Source: Corinectria fuckeliana (Eukaryota > Ascomycota > Sordariomycetes > Hypocreales > Nectriaceae). Taken from it: a DNA stretch of 64,000 bases. Made by a program: the position numbers and the translations under genes. The stretch lies in assembly GCA_019137255.1 (NCBI GenBank), contig WPDH01000045.1, forward strand, positions 62,001-126,000, written 5' to 3'. Positions 11,028-22,680 of this stretch are shown piece after piece (within the stretch, counting starts at the first letter, position 1; each line of letters starts with the position of its first letter). The notes under the pieces are model-generated. The model saw only the letters and a program-made list of their open reading frames with translations. It searched no databases and had not been told where the DNA came from.

Positions 11028-14000
11028 ATGGAGCTAGAATCCAAACCCTCAGAGGACGTCTCCCGATCACCGGATTCGTCAAGCGACAGCGACAGCGACG
11101 CAGGCATCGGCCGCGACAGCAACTCCGACAGCCAGGCAAACACTGAGCCTCAGGTCCAATGGCTGGCCACGACGAGGGAGCGCCGGTCCACGGCGGGAAA
11201 CCGGATGAAGTCGATGCTTGCCAACGAGGAGCCCGACGACGACCTCGAGCTGCTGTTCGCCGAGGACGAGAACGACCAGGGATTCAGCGACGTGGACGAC
11301 GACGGGTCGGATGTTCACATGGACTCGTCGTCAGATGACGAAGACGACAACAACAACAATAACAACGCCAATGGCGATGAGGACCTCGAGGGCGAGAAGG
11401 AACTGGAAAGGCAGGCCAAGGAACGCCGCGCCGCTCAGCGCAAACGCAAGGCCCAGGAAGTCATCCCAGCCAAGTTCCGCAAGAAAGTCCGCATCAACTC
11501 CACGACACCCACCGCTCCCGCCCCGGCACCCATGCCAGCGCCGCGACCCAAGAAGAAGTCCGAACGCACATCGTGGCTGCCATCCGTATCCGACCTACCA
11601 ACACGAGCATCGTCCCGGCAAACAACGCGCTGGTCCAAGGAGCAGCTGCACCAGCAGATGGTGGAGCGCGAGGCGAAGCGGCTGAAGCAGCTGGCACAGA
11701 TGCAGAAGAAGGCGGCTCGGCTGGAGGCGCTCAAGAAGCCGCCGATGACGCAGGAGGAGCGGCTGCGCGAGGCCGCTATCGTGGAGAAGCGCAATAGCAA
11801 GAGCCTGAACCGGTGGGAGGTGGCGGAGAAGCAGCGCGAGGAGGAGCGGCGCGCGCGGCTGGCGGCCCTAAACGAGCGGACGCTCAAGGGGCCTGTGATC
11901 ACCTTCTGGAGCGGCATTGGCGAGTGGATGGGGAAGAACATGGTGGTAGAGGAGCCGGCGAAGAAGAAGAGGGAGCGGGTCGACAAAAACAAGGCAAAGG
12001 GGAAGGAGAAGGAGAATACCAAGGACGAGGCAGCAGAGGTCAAGCCAGAGAGCAGAGACGCAGGCAAAGACGCGGACACGGTTGACGGCAAAATAGGCCC
12101 CCCATCTACAGGCGATGGCGCTCCCAAGCCGAATCCTGAGTCTCAGCAGCCTCCGCAGCCTCCGCAACAGACCTCTTCGCAACCACCGGCTAAGACTCCG
12201 GCGGCTGAGGTCCCGGCGGCTACACCAGCCGCCCCAACAGCTCCCACAGCTCCGTCAACCTCAACACCTAAAGAAGGCGACGCAACAGTGCCCATTAAGG
12301 TCGAGGAACCCCCAACAAAGCCCGCAGATGCTCCAGCTGCAGCCGAGAGACCTGCTGTACACAAAACGGAAGAACCGTCCCAGTTGATGGCGATGCCCCC
12401 GCCACCACATCCAATCTCTAGTGGGCCAGCTGCTCCAGCTCCTCCTCCTCCGCCTCCTCCTACTCCTTTCCCTCCTTCCAACATCCTCGCTGCTCCTTCA
12501 TCTCTGTCTCCCAGTAGCCTCACTGCCCCTGCTCCTCCCCCAAGTGGTTTGGCAGCACCGGCTCCTGCTCCTCCGACGCCTTCTCCGAGTGGTCTGGCTG
12601 CTCCGGCTCCGGCTCCGCCCCCCACTTCTGCTCCCCCGGACGCCCAACGACCCATCATGACTCCTCCACCAGGGCTATCACGGCCACCGGAATCTAAGCC
12701 ATCCGGTGTCCTCGCCGCGCCCAACCTCGCTCCTCCACCAAGCATCAACGTCAATGGCGCTTCTCTTGCCATGGTAGGCTTCAGCTCTGGCTCCGGTAAC
12801 ACCAAGTCTAACGTCCTGGCTCTTCCGAATACCTCTCAGGGATCCGGTCCTCCAACGCTGTCTAGCATGTCGGCCCAGGGGAGACTCAGTCCATCCATCC
12901 CGCTCGCCGCACCCGTCCCCGAACCACGCAAACCTACAACTATACATGCAACTTCCACCCCTATCTCTACATCCAATCCCGCTCCTCCTAGAGAAACACA
13001 TCTCCAGCCCATCTCCAATCCTCCTGCCGCCCTAAACAAAGCCGTTACCCCCGACACGCCTGCACAACCTGAGCCTTCCAAGCCCTCCACAGGCGCCCGC
13101 AACGCCATCGTCTTCCAAAACTTTGACGACAATGCCATCAAGGACCGCACTGTCCAGACCCAACTTCTCTTCGGCCGCAAGATGACCAAGCTCGGCAGTA
13201 GGTTCCCCTTATCCGCTTATCACGCCAAATCAGCTCTCAAGCAGCAACATTGTGCTTACGACTAACCATTTTCACAGAACCCTCACATGCACCCCTCTGC
13301 GTCATCACAAACCATCCGGCCCGCTACCGCGATCCCAAGACCGGCCTGCCCTATTTCAACGCCTACGCTTACCGCGAGATCCAGCGACTATGCCGCGGTG
13401 AGCACCGTTGGAGTAAGATCCTCAACGCCTGGGTCGGCAGCGGCTCCTTTGCCGCCCGCGGGGTGCCTGAGCGGTTTCTGAATCCGACCAAGAAGAGGCC
13501 TGTCGACGACAAGGTGGCGACCGAGAAGAGGGCAGGTGATGCGAAAGCTTCCGAGACGGAACCTGCCGAGACTAAGCCTACCGATGCTACGGTGAAACCC
13601 ACTGAGGCGAAAACTATCGAGGGGAAGCCAACTGAGGCGATTCCCACTGAGGTGAAGCCCGCTGAAGGCCAACCTGCTGAGATCAGGGTCCCAGAGGTGA
13701 AGGTTGCTGAAGCGAAGTTTCCAGAGACGATGGTCTTTGAAGTGAAGCCGCCAGAGGCAAAAACTCCCGAGATGAAGATGACGCAGCCAGCGGCGAAACC
13801 CCCAGGCGCGACACCCCCGGAGCCCAAAATAGAAGCAAACCCACCCGCGGGCAAACCGCCTGATATGGCGAGATCCGAAGGAGCCCCTAAACCCACCGCC
13901 GCGTCCAATCTGCCCCCCGTTGCATCGACAGCTCCAACCCTTGCTGCGCCGAATGCTACAACAGCTCAACGGACGTTACCGGCTCCCTCCGAATCCACTA

Positions 14001-14029
14001 CGAGGCCTGTGCCAGTCGATACGAAGTGA
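11028..14029 (+). CDS. VPS72: SWR1 complex subunit Vps72/Swc2 (YL1 family)
   Basis: This subunit of the SWR1 remodeller binds H2A.Z-H2B and helps place H2A.Z in chromatin. Two exons, 11028-13197 and 13278-14029 (80-nt intron with GTAGGT donor), give 973 residues. The N-terminus has acidic/Ser tracts and the YL1 signature (TTRERRSTAGNRMKSML), then a basic K/R region and a coiled stretch rich in E/K/R. Residues about 370-660 form a long proline/alanine-rich, probably disordered insert. The YL1_C domain (LCVITNHPARYRDPKTGLPY) spans the exon junction at about residues 729-760. After it comes a tail of K/P/E/T repeats with a period of about 8 residues. It is larger than yeast Swc2 because of the linker and tail. 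The family call is firm and the splice is supported by domain continuity. Confidence 0.93.
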
Positions 14030-14860
14030 TCGGGAACCTCGTTTAGATGCTCTAAGCAGCGATGTTGTATGAATACTATGTAAGTTAAAAAGTTATTAAA
14101 CAGATGGAAGGAGTAAGAGCGTATATGGGTACTTGTTGGTGGTAGGCTTGTATCTCACAAGACTGAAGCGGGAGGGCAAGCGCTGGACAGTATGGTAAAG
14201 ACAGTCTCGACTGGTTTGGAAATAATGAAACCACCATTGGAATAGACCAAGGAATAGCATTAGACTCAGATACTGTGGATTTGGCCTTGTTGATGATTCA
14301 TTCTCTATGTAAGTCCTGCTGGACTATCGTCGACCCAGATGAGAGCCAGCCATCTAACATCTAACTCGATTATTTCTTAGTGCCATTATTCTTAAGATTG
14401 CGTTACAAACATGACCAACACATCCCATCCTATCTCCTTGCCATTGGCCGTCCAAATTGTCTACCATAGCAAATGCCTATTTCCTTTTCCTTTACCCCGG
14501 ATTTCCCACCGTCCCAGTTCGAAACCTCCATTGCAGGAAAGAGCATAAACATGAAAACGCTCCCAACCCGAGGAGCTCGCGCCCCCTCTTTGATTTGTTT
14601 CACCCTTCATAATAATAAACCGCCCAAGATAACCAAGCCATGATTGCTGCTAGAGCCCAGGTCATAGCGAGAGGGGACGAAAACCGCTGAAAGATCAAAT
14701 GAATCAAAACGCCGTCTAAATGCTGCTGAAAATTGTTGGGTGGGGAAGGGCATGAACCCACGCCGGAAGGTTGTTGTTACATAGTCGAGTAAAAATATGG
14801 GGGTTTTTAATAGGGGCGATAGTGGTTTGTAGTTGTCAAGGTTGAGGCTGGTTGCAATCT
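14030..14860. other. Convergent intergenic region
   Basis: VPS72 (plus) and the 411-residue gene (minus) converge here, so this holds two 3' ends. One short ORF at 14607-14897 overlaps the neighbouring 3' end and has no recognisable content. Confidence 0.5.
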
Positions 14861-16096
14861 TCAATTGGGCTTGTTGCCAATCACGTTGACCATCCAACCC
14901 AGCTCGTTGACGAAGTCGTCCAGCCCGGTATCAACGGGTGAGCCCAAAAGATTGCTACCATCGGCACCGGAACGAGAGAGAAGGGGAGAGTTGAGCTTAG
15001 CATAGTTCGGATGAGTGTCAACGATCTTGCTTCTCTCCTCGGACTTAGGGAGGCTATAGCACTCAAACGTCTCGGCATGGGTTGATGTGCTAGCCATGGG
15101 CTGGTAAGAGATGATGTCGCTGTTGTTGCTCGACAAGAGGTCGTCCTCATCGTCGGTCAGGCCGTCATAGTAGTAAGGGTGAGCCTCGTCATCGGGGTAC
15201 TGGGGCGAAACAGGAGAGGCGAAGTAGCTGAAAGACGAGGACAATGTCGTCTCAAGCCTGGGTCGGGACGGGATAACGGCAGATGCCGGCAATCCCTGGG
15301 TCTCGTAAACGGTTAAGTTTGAAGGCCTCGTAGGCATGATGGTGAGGGAGCTAGAGTTGTTGGTGGGACGGCCAATAGACTCGGAAGATGCAGTGCGCCT
15401 GAACGGAGGAGGAGACAGGCCGGTGGCATAACTCTGGGTCTCAGACACTGCCAACGTTGCAAAGTTGTCGTCGTCATCGTTGTCGTTCTCATTGTCGTTC
15501 TCAGCGTCGTGTTCCTCGAGCGTCTCGTCGGTAATAGCCAATGTCGGCCTCACACTCAAATTGGAGCCGGGTCGTGACGGAATATCATCGGACAAGAAGC
15601 GACGGAGAGACTCTGGAGAAATGTCTCTGGTGCGAGTGCCTTCCGAGGGTGTGGTGCATCGGAAATACGGCTCGTCGGGAACGGAGCGAAGGGGGGTCTC
15701 GCGGACGGGGGATCGGCCGCGTTCACCATCGCGAGTCGCCGTCTTGCGAGAGAAGAAGCGTTTCCATGCGGGAGCCGGAGAGAGTGATCGACTTGATGAC
15801 TTGTGGTTGAGCAGTGGAGAGGAACCCAAACGGAAAGATGTGTTGTCGACTGTAGCCGAGGGAGTAGGTCGAGGAGTGATAAATTTGGACTCGGGGTTCA
15901 TAGTCTTAAAGTCGGTAGGGCGCATTGAGCTAAGGGATGCACTTCGTTTCCGGAGAGCCTGCTCGACAGGAACGATCAAAGTGTTGACGGTCTGGCCAGG
16001 CATGTATGGGCAGGCCGTTGTTGAAGGAAGGTTTGTGTTGTGAGTCTCGACGGCACCATCAACCTCGTACTGGAGGGTCTTTGTCAGAGAATGCAT
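14861..16096 (-). CDS. Conserved-looking Ser-rich protein, function unknown
   Basis: This is one uninterrupted 411-codon frame from an ATG at 16096. I do not recognise a catalytic or binding domain. The protein is Ser/Thr/Pro-rich with many RSxS and SP/TP sites, which suggests a phosphorylated regulatory protein. It has an Asp/Asn/Glu tract at about residues 205-220, a KRFFSRK basic patch near 112 and a hydrophobic C-terminus containing DDFVNELGWMVNVIG. No signal peptide or membrane segment is seen. The codon pattern and clean frame argue that it is real, and the C-terminal motif is the best handle for a family search. Upstream lies a gene-free 6.6-kb stretch. Confidence 0.7.
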   Translation of the reverse strand: MHSLTKTLQYEVDGAVETHNTNLPSTTACPYMPGQTVNTLIVPVEQALRKRSASLSSMRPTDFKTMNPESKFITPRPTPSATVDNTSFRLGSSPLLNHKSSSRSLSPAPAWKRFFSRKTATRDGERGRSPVRETPLRSVPDEPYFRCTTPSEGTRTRDISPESLRRFLSDDIPSRPGSNLSVRPTLAITDETLEEHDAENDNENDNDDDDNFATLAVSETQSYATGLSPPPFRRTASSESIGRPTNNSSSLTIMPTRPSNLTVYETQGLPASAVIPSRPRLETTLSSSFSYFASPVSPQYPDDEAHPYYYDGLTDDEDDLLSSNNSDIISYQPMASTSTHAETFECYSLPKSEERSKIVDTHPNYAKLNSPLLSRSGADGSNLLGSPVDTGLDDFVNELGWMVNVIGNKPN

Positions 16097-19000
16097 GATT
16101 AAAATTTGTATAGGGACAAGGGAGTTCGTAGTAGGTTGTAAGAGATGATTATAAAAGAGTGTGGCGTGAGTGGGTTATTAGAGAGTGGATGAGTGAGAGT
16201 GTTGATGGTTGATGGTTGAGGACGGGACAGGACAATAAGAGAGAGCGATGATGGGGTAAAAGGACCTTATTCATACGTACATAGTAATAGTAGGTGTGGC
16301 CCATCTTGAGACCACCGTGCCTCTTATACGGGGTGCCCGGTCCAGCAGTGTCGTCGCAGAAGATGTCGCGAAAAGAATGGCATCCTCTCCACTGGCCGCG
16401 GCCACGCCGGACGTCTCGCTGCATGGGGTAAGATTGGGAGAAATTGTCCCAAGACCCAATAAGCAGCACGGACTGAGCCGATGGGTGTGTTTGACTAGGG
16501 TTGCTTGTCAGCGCTCAGTGCACGACACAGTCGGGCAACGGCATGCAGAATGGGACGAAAAGGAAATTAGGCCAAAACAAGCCACTAGGCTCGATGACAA
16601 CTGAGATTCGCGGGGAGGCTACAGCCTGCTCCATACACAGAAACCCACTGTAATATGTATCGAGGTGGACTGTGACTCCCAGTCTCAACGTGGCTGAACT
16701 CGACGTGGGATGATGGTGACGACTGAGTACTGTGTTTGGCTGAATGCATTGGCAACAAAACAAGATCCCCGACGCTCAGCTCAGCCCAAGCCAGCCCAGC
16801 GCACGCCAGCGCATTCCCGAGGCCACGGCCATGGCCACGAGCACGAACGAGTCCACGACCTAGACCGCTGCCTGCCACGCATCATAGTACGCACCCGGGG
16901 AGGGGGCTGGCTGAGCATCGCTACCCCAAAAAGAAAAAAGCGTGAGGCATGACGTGAGGTCCTTGTCTCAGACACAAGGGGGAGGCAAGGGGTTGGAAAC
17001 GAATGCGGCGGAAATAGAAGCATACCACGGCAACTAAGACAGGGCCCCAGAAGGCTCCCGGTCGCTTAAGAATGAGGCTGGTCGATAAATCGAACAAGAC
17101 AAAAGGAATGCTGGCAGATGGAGCCACGGGATATCGATCGAAGGCGCAGAAGCAAATCCAACCCGCCAAGGGCGGCCGTGAATGAATGAGTACTTTGTAA
17201 ATGATAGAATGAACGGACTCGGCACGAGACACGAGTCCAAGACAAGTGCAATCGTATAAGGCGCCGTAGCACCCGGAAGTGGATTATACGTAGGCAGGGA
17301 GAAGTCGGCCAGCGAGAAAAGGGCGAAAGGGCAAGAGAGGCGACGGGTAAAATTGAGGCCGCAGCCAAGCTCGCGCAAAACAAAAGAAAAACGAGCGAAG
17401 CATTCGGATTTCGAATACGAACGAAAGAAAAAAGAAGCAACGAGAGAGAGTCCAGACTCACAGGTGGAAAGTAACAAGAGTCGTCGAGGGATCCATGATG
17501 GGCTTACTGGGAGAGCGCCCGTGTAAATATGTAGGAACCCGTCCCTCCGTCTGCGGAGGCGCGTCTCGACTGCAGGGGCAGCGGCCCACGATGGCGTCTA
17601 GATGATGCTGTTTTGGAGTGAGCAACCTCGCAATTGACAATTATAGCAAGCGGATGAAACACGAGGACGCTCGTCGCATGTTGAGATGCTCCCAACAGAC
17701 GCAGGAGTCGCTGAGAATGGCAGATCCAGATTACGGACAGTTAGTAGGCAGGGTGCGACTGGCCAATCGCAGTGCACGAATGGCTAGCAGTAAGCGCCGC
17801 GATGGGACGCAGCTTGAGCTTGGACGAACGTTGGCGTGAGGATGAGCTGTTCTGCACTGAATTTGGAGACGGGGAAATATGGAGCGCAGCGTAGTGTTGG
17901 CGCTTAGGCACAGGAACGCAAGCGACAGACCAGACCGGAGTGAGCCGGGTACTAGAGACGTAGATAGATACGTAGAATCCAAGCAGAAGCCAGTCGCAAG
18001 GGAGCGGCTAGTGAAGCTGCTGTTGTCGGATCGCCGTCGCTGTTGACGTGCACTTCCCTTGACGAACCTCGACCTGGAAGTACCCGTACTGTAGGCCTGG
18101 GACGCAGACCCGGGTGTGAGCTTTCGACGTCGTAATCGTCTAGGGGTGGCGTCTCGCAGTCTCCAGAGTAAAGACGTAAGGGGGGCGTAGCGATTCAGTG
18201 GTTCGTCGTGTTGGTCTTGGTCCTTGCCGTCCTCCGGAATGAGTGTCTCGAAGGAATGCCGCCGTCGGGATTTGCTTCTGGAAGCGGCTCCAGAGGGCTG
18301 CAGAGCTTCCAGAGGTGCCCGATGCGCGGGAAATGAGGAATGCAATACAAAACAGTGCGGCGCAGATGCGCGAGGGAGGGAGCAGTGAATGGGATTGGAG
18401 AGGTTCGGAGAACTGCAGATTGGAGATCGGAAGTTGGAAATTGGAAACAGGGAATTGAGGGAGGGAGGGAGGGAGGGAGGGAGAGGAAGTAGTCCGGACT
18501 CGTCGGAGGGAGTCCTGTCGCGTGGGGAAGGAAGGAAGCCACTTTGTCTGTGATGAATGACACAATAGGGAAGGAGCCAGTCCAGGCAAGGAACGACCCA
18601 GAGCCAGTCCAGCTGAGGCGTTTCCAGCTGAGCCACGACAGGAAAGCTTGATGAGACGGCTAGATAGCAGGTCGCGATGCGCGCACGAAGAGCTCACGAG
18701 GGTTCAGGTTGGCTGAAGCCGGCTCAGGAGGCGTTCAATCCCATTTCTGGTTTAGGAAGCGAGAGGCGGCCAGGCGGGGACAGTCACCCTACTATTTGCT
18801 GCGTACTCCGTACAGCACTAGTAGGTTTGCATGGGATTATTACATCTTTCCTTTACTAAGTACGGCGTACCGGAATGGCAGGCCTCGAGGAGAAGGCAGA
18901 TGCACACGTTAATCTAGCTGAGGGGATGGTGAGGACGAGCGATGAGGCGAAGCTCGTTGAGTAACCTGGACAGCTGGAGAGCTTAATGCTGTACTTCGTA

Positions 19001-22000
19001 CTCCGTACTGTGATGAGAATTGGAATGGGGTTTATTGGGGTTAATGAAACGCAGCAGCGAGATGAAACGAAAACAATCATGCAGAACCCAAGGCAAGACG
19101 AGACAGGCCCAGATTCCAAAACCCATTGTCACAACGACATCTCCAAGTTGAGACCCAGAACCCGCAGCTGCAGTGAGCTGGAGTGTGGTCTTCATTTAGG
19201 TACAAGAACAGATACAATTGGACGAGAGACACTCGATTTCCCAGCCAAGCCGCGGACTAATGAAGGGGGCTAATCTGCACAAAGACTAGCGGCCAGCTTG
19301 AGACCATGTGGATTTTGATTGCGGCCGGGGGGGTTGGGGGGTTGGGTCGAACCAGACGCCAGAGAAGAGTCTCCAGCGGGGCGACCCCCTCCCTTCAGCT
19401 GGGATGGGGATGGGGAGGGGCGGGTATGAAGGAGATTGGATTGCTGAGCAGTGAAGAAAGATGATGCTGTGATTTCTGATGAGAACACCGTGCCTTGTTT
19501 CAGCAGCAGAGTCGGGCGTCAGGTGTCAGGTGTCAGAACCGTGAGAACCATGAGCCGTCCATATAATTAGTTGTTGTACAAGTATGTATAAACACGACGA
19601 CGAAATGCGGCCTTTCCGTTCTATGTTCTATGGATCGCTACGGGTATCCTGGGTCCCGCCTCTGACGAACTACTTCATGGCTGCCCAGCTAGTCTCAGCG
19701 TCAGCGAAACTTTGCTTCCCAGCCAGTGCGTCACCAGTCATCACTGTAGGTCACCGTAGATAGGTAGCAGTATAGCAGTCTCACCACTATGAAGCACGCC
19801 CGTGGTTACGAATGCCGTCACCACCCCGCACGCCACAACCAAAAAAAAAACCAGATCCTCGGCTGGTTTCTTCTTCCCAATCTGACTTTCCCGTCAAAGC
19901 ATGCTCTCGAACGGCCCCTTACCGTGCCCTTGACCTCCTGCTAGTAAGCTTGGACTGTGTCTTGCGTACACCTACATCCATTGCGGCAATTCTGCTAGAG
20001 CATGCTATTCAGGCTATAACTTACGATTTTTCTACTATGTAATTACTTAAGGAATGAATATGACACCCCAAATATACTACAAGTTACTGAGGACGCCGAT
20101 TCCGCAGCAGTCAGCCAAGTTAATAGTTGCGCGTCGTGCAGGCATCGTTCTTGCAAGAACCGTGACCACCTTCTTCCATCAACAACTCTCACCATAGAAG
20201 ACTCGTCCATTAATATTATAGGCTTTGCAGCGGGCAAATCTCACGTCTGAGAAGCCTCCGAGGCCTCTGAAATCAAACTCGCGGCCCGCTTGAGAAAGCC
20301 GGTTGCTAACCACGTTCAGTCTCTCGTACCACTAGATACTCAATATTCACGCACAACAACTCACGACGCTGTACGAATACCGCCCGCCAGCAAAACCCCC
20401 GCCATAGGAAGTGGAGGAAGCTAAGGAAGCGTGGGGCCACGGTCTGATTACCCCCCAAAACCCTTCCAGAAGACTACCGTACGTAGACAACGCCCCATTC
20501 ACGCTACAAGTTATGCACGCTAATGGAGAAGAAGCGGGTGTTGTCACAGCAGCCATGCATGCATACAGGCAGGCTCAGCTTTGATCTAGATACCTACTTA
20601 CGAAGTTCCGTAAAAGGCAAGCTTGCGTACGTGCGTGCATGTGTTTCCTGGTTTGCTTTTCTTTGGTGCTGGGTAACTAGACCTTGCCACGCCATCTTGT
20701 TGCGCCCGTGGCCTTTAATTGCGTTTTTGTGTGCCCGTGTCTGTGCCTGTGCAGTCGTGACACGGCCAGCGTGGCTCGGTGTCACCCTCGCGCCCGATGA
20801 TCGAGGCAAGCAACCGGCCATGTCATGCCATGCTATGCTATGCTATGTTAGGACATGCCGTCAAACCCCCCCCCCCCAATAACGCCGGGACGGAAACTTC
20901 AGCCCGAAGCAGACCAACAAAACCAACGAGCCTCCATTTCGCCCCCCAAACTCTTCAGCCCGCCTCAGCCCAGGAAGGCCAAGCAAAAAGAAGAAAAAAA
21001 TTAAAAAATTAAAAAAGAAAAAAGCTGCGTTAGCGACTGCTCAGAAGGGCATCGTCATCTCCCTCCCTACCTTGCCCGGAACCCGGAACCCCAGGGTCGT
21101 TTGGTTTGCTGATCCATGTGACGGCTCACATCCCCCTCGTCGGGGATCTCCGATTCGTCAGGTCGCCATTGCTTTTGCGAACAAGCCAAATTCGATAGAC
21201 GAGAAATCGGAAATTATCATGGGCGATGTAGCTTATTCGTACTGGCTTGCCTAGTTAGAGACGCTACAATTGCAGTCCAAGGGTTATTTTGATGGGTCGC
21301 TGACTTCAAGTTGTATTCTCATTGTCCGGTCCTTCACCTACCCTAAAGGTAGGTGAGTGTCGAAACAGGAAAACTGCACTAGAGAACATCTAGTAGTCTG
21401 CATGATGCAGGTCTTAGGTCTATAGCATGCCTATCTATGTATGTCTCTCATCTCGCATCTTGCCTCAACTCCCGCTTTGTCTTCACCGTCCTAGTTTATT
21501 ACTAGTAGGTGCATCGTGTAAGCCGTCATTTGTGTACTAGTCGAGAGGCAAGAACTGAGATCAATTTACTAAAGGACGGAGGAAACATGCAAGGAAACAC
21601 ACCGATCCAAGTCAATCTGTTTCCCCGCATCTCTCGACTACAATGCCCAAGAACTGGCCTTCCCTTCAGCAAACATGAAAACTGCTCACCGTTCTCGCCC
21701 ACCAGCTCCGTCAACCCTCTACAACGCAACACCCAGCAGCTAAGCTAACGCATGGCTACTTCCGATCCGCCGCATCTTGAAGATCTAACATTTACTCGTA
21801 CTACACCAGCAGTCATCAGTCACGTCAACGTACGCTTGAGCACAATGTCTCGACTCGTTGGCTTATCCATTGCATGCTTGTAACTGATGTTGTTTCTTCC
21901 CGTGCAATTACCTAGGCAATCTAGTGTTGCGTAATGCATACATTAATACTCGAGTCTGGGACACACAATCTTCCCTCTCTTGTCAAACCCCCCCCCTTCG

Positions 22001-22680
22001 TTGCATGGGCTTGTTTGTTGCTCGAAGCCGATACGAATAGTAGATATCGATTCCGTGGCCCCCTCCGCTTGCCCGCACTACACAAGAACCCCCCCAAAAA
22101 TGAATAATGATAGGAATCGGCACGTCTTCCTCATCACCGCCCTTGCTCATCGCCAGAATGTTTCGCGTCCCAGAATTCAATCCCTAAAAAATATCGTACA
22201 TGAATGATGAGAAAATGCCTACTAATGAGCTAAGGTTTCCACCCGAACCCGTCCTCGGAACAGTAGCCCCAGCCGTAGTCCCAGTCCCAGACCCCCTCCG
22301 TTGGCACCATACTTGGTCAGGATGGTCCATCGAAAGTAGTGAATGGGAGGCGAGGGAGAATAGGAAGAAACAGGAAGCGAATGAAGAAAGAATCAAGGCA
22401 AAGTGGGAGTCGCCCACAGTGCTTAACCCATTATAATCCGTAATATAAAGATGGCAATATTACCGCAAGCTTCAAGCCGTTCGATGTCGTTCCTGTTCGT
22501 GTTGTCGTTGCTCCACGATCCAAAAGGAGAAAGCGCCCGTGTCGATGGGTGACAAGTTTGAACAAGAGTCGTCTGACGGGCGATCCCAAATAAACAATTT
22601 ACTTCGGTTTTGTGTTGGTTTGTTTGATTCATTTATCCCGTGTCCGAATGCAAAAACAAATAAATGTCATCGATTTCATT
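16097..22680. other. Long gene-poor region (6.6 kb)
   Basis: No frame here has a recognisable domain. The longest ORF (17731-18636, minus) is Ser/Pro/Arg-rich, low in complexity and has no intron or domain logic. The stretch next to 16096 should contain the promoter and leader of the Ser-rich gene, and the stretch next to 22680 the SUR2 3' end. Short motifs include a GGGA run (18457-18484), two GTACTCCGTAC 11-mers (18803-18813 and 18998-19008) and ATGCT microsatellite units near 20825-20850. A long non-coding transcript is possible but not shown. Confidence 0.45.
18457..18484 (+). repeat. (GGGA)n tract, possible G-quadruplex
   Basis: At least six consecutive GGGA units occur on the plus strand. 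Four or more G3 runs with 1-nt loops can in principle fold into a G-quadruplex. It lies about 2.4 kb upstream of the Ser-rich gene start. Confidence 0.7.

Noticed and set aside
17731..18636. 301-codon minus ORF
   Set aside because: Ser/Pro/Leu/Arg-rich composition from low-complexity DNA, no domain, no supporting splice logic.
22200..22436. 78-codon plus ORF
   Set aside because: ATG-started but without motif, splice context or family likeness; the opposite strand is equally open.
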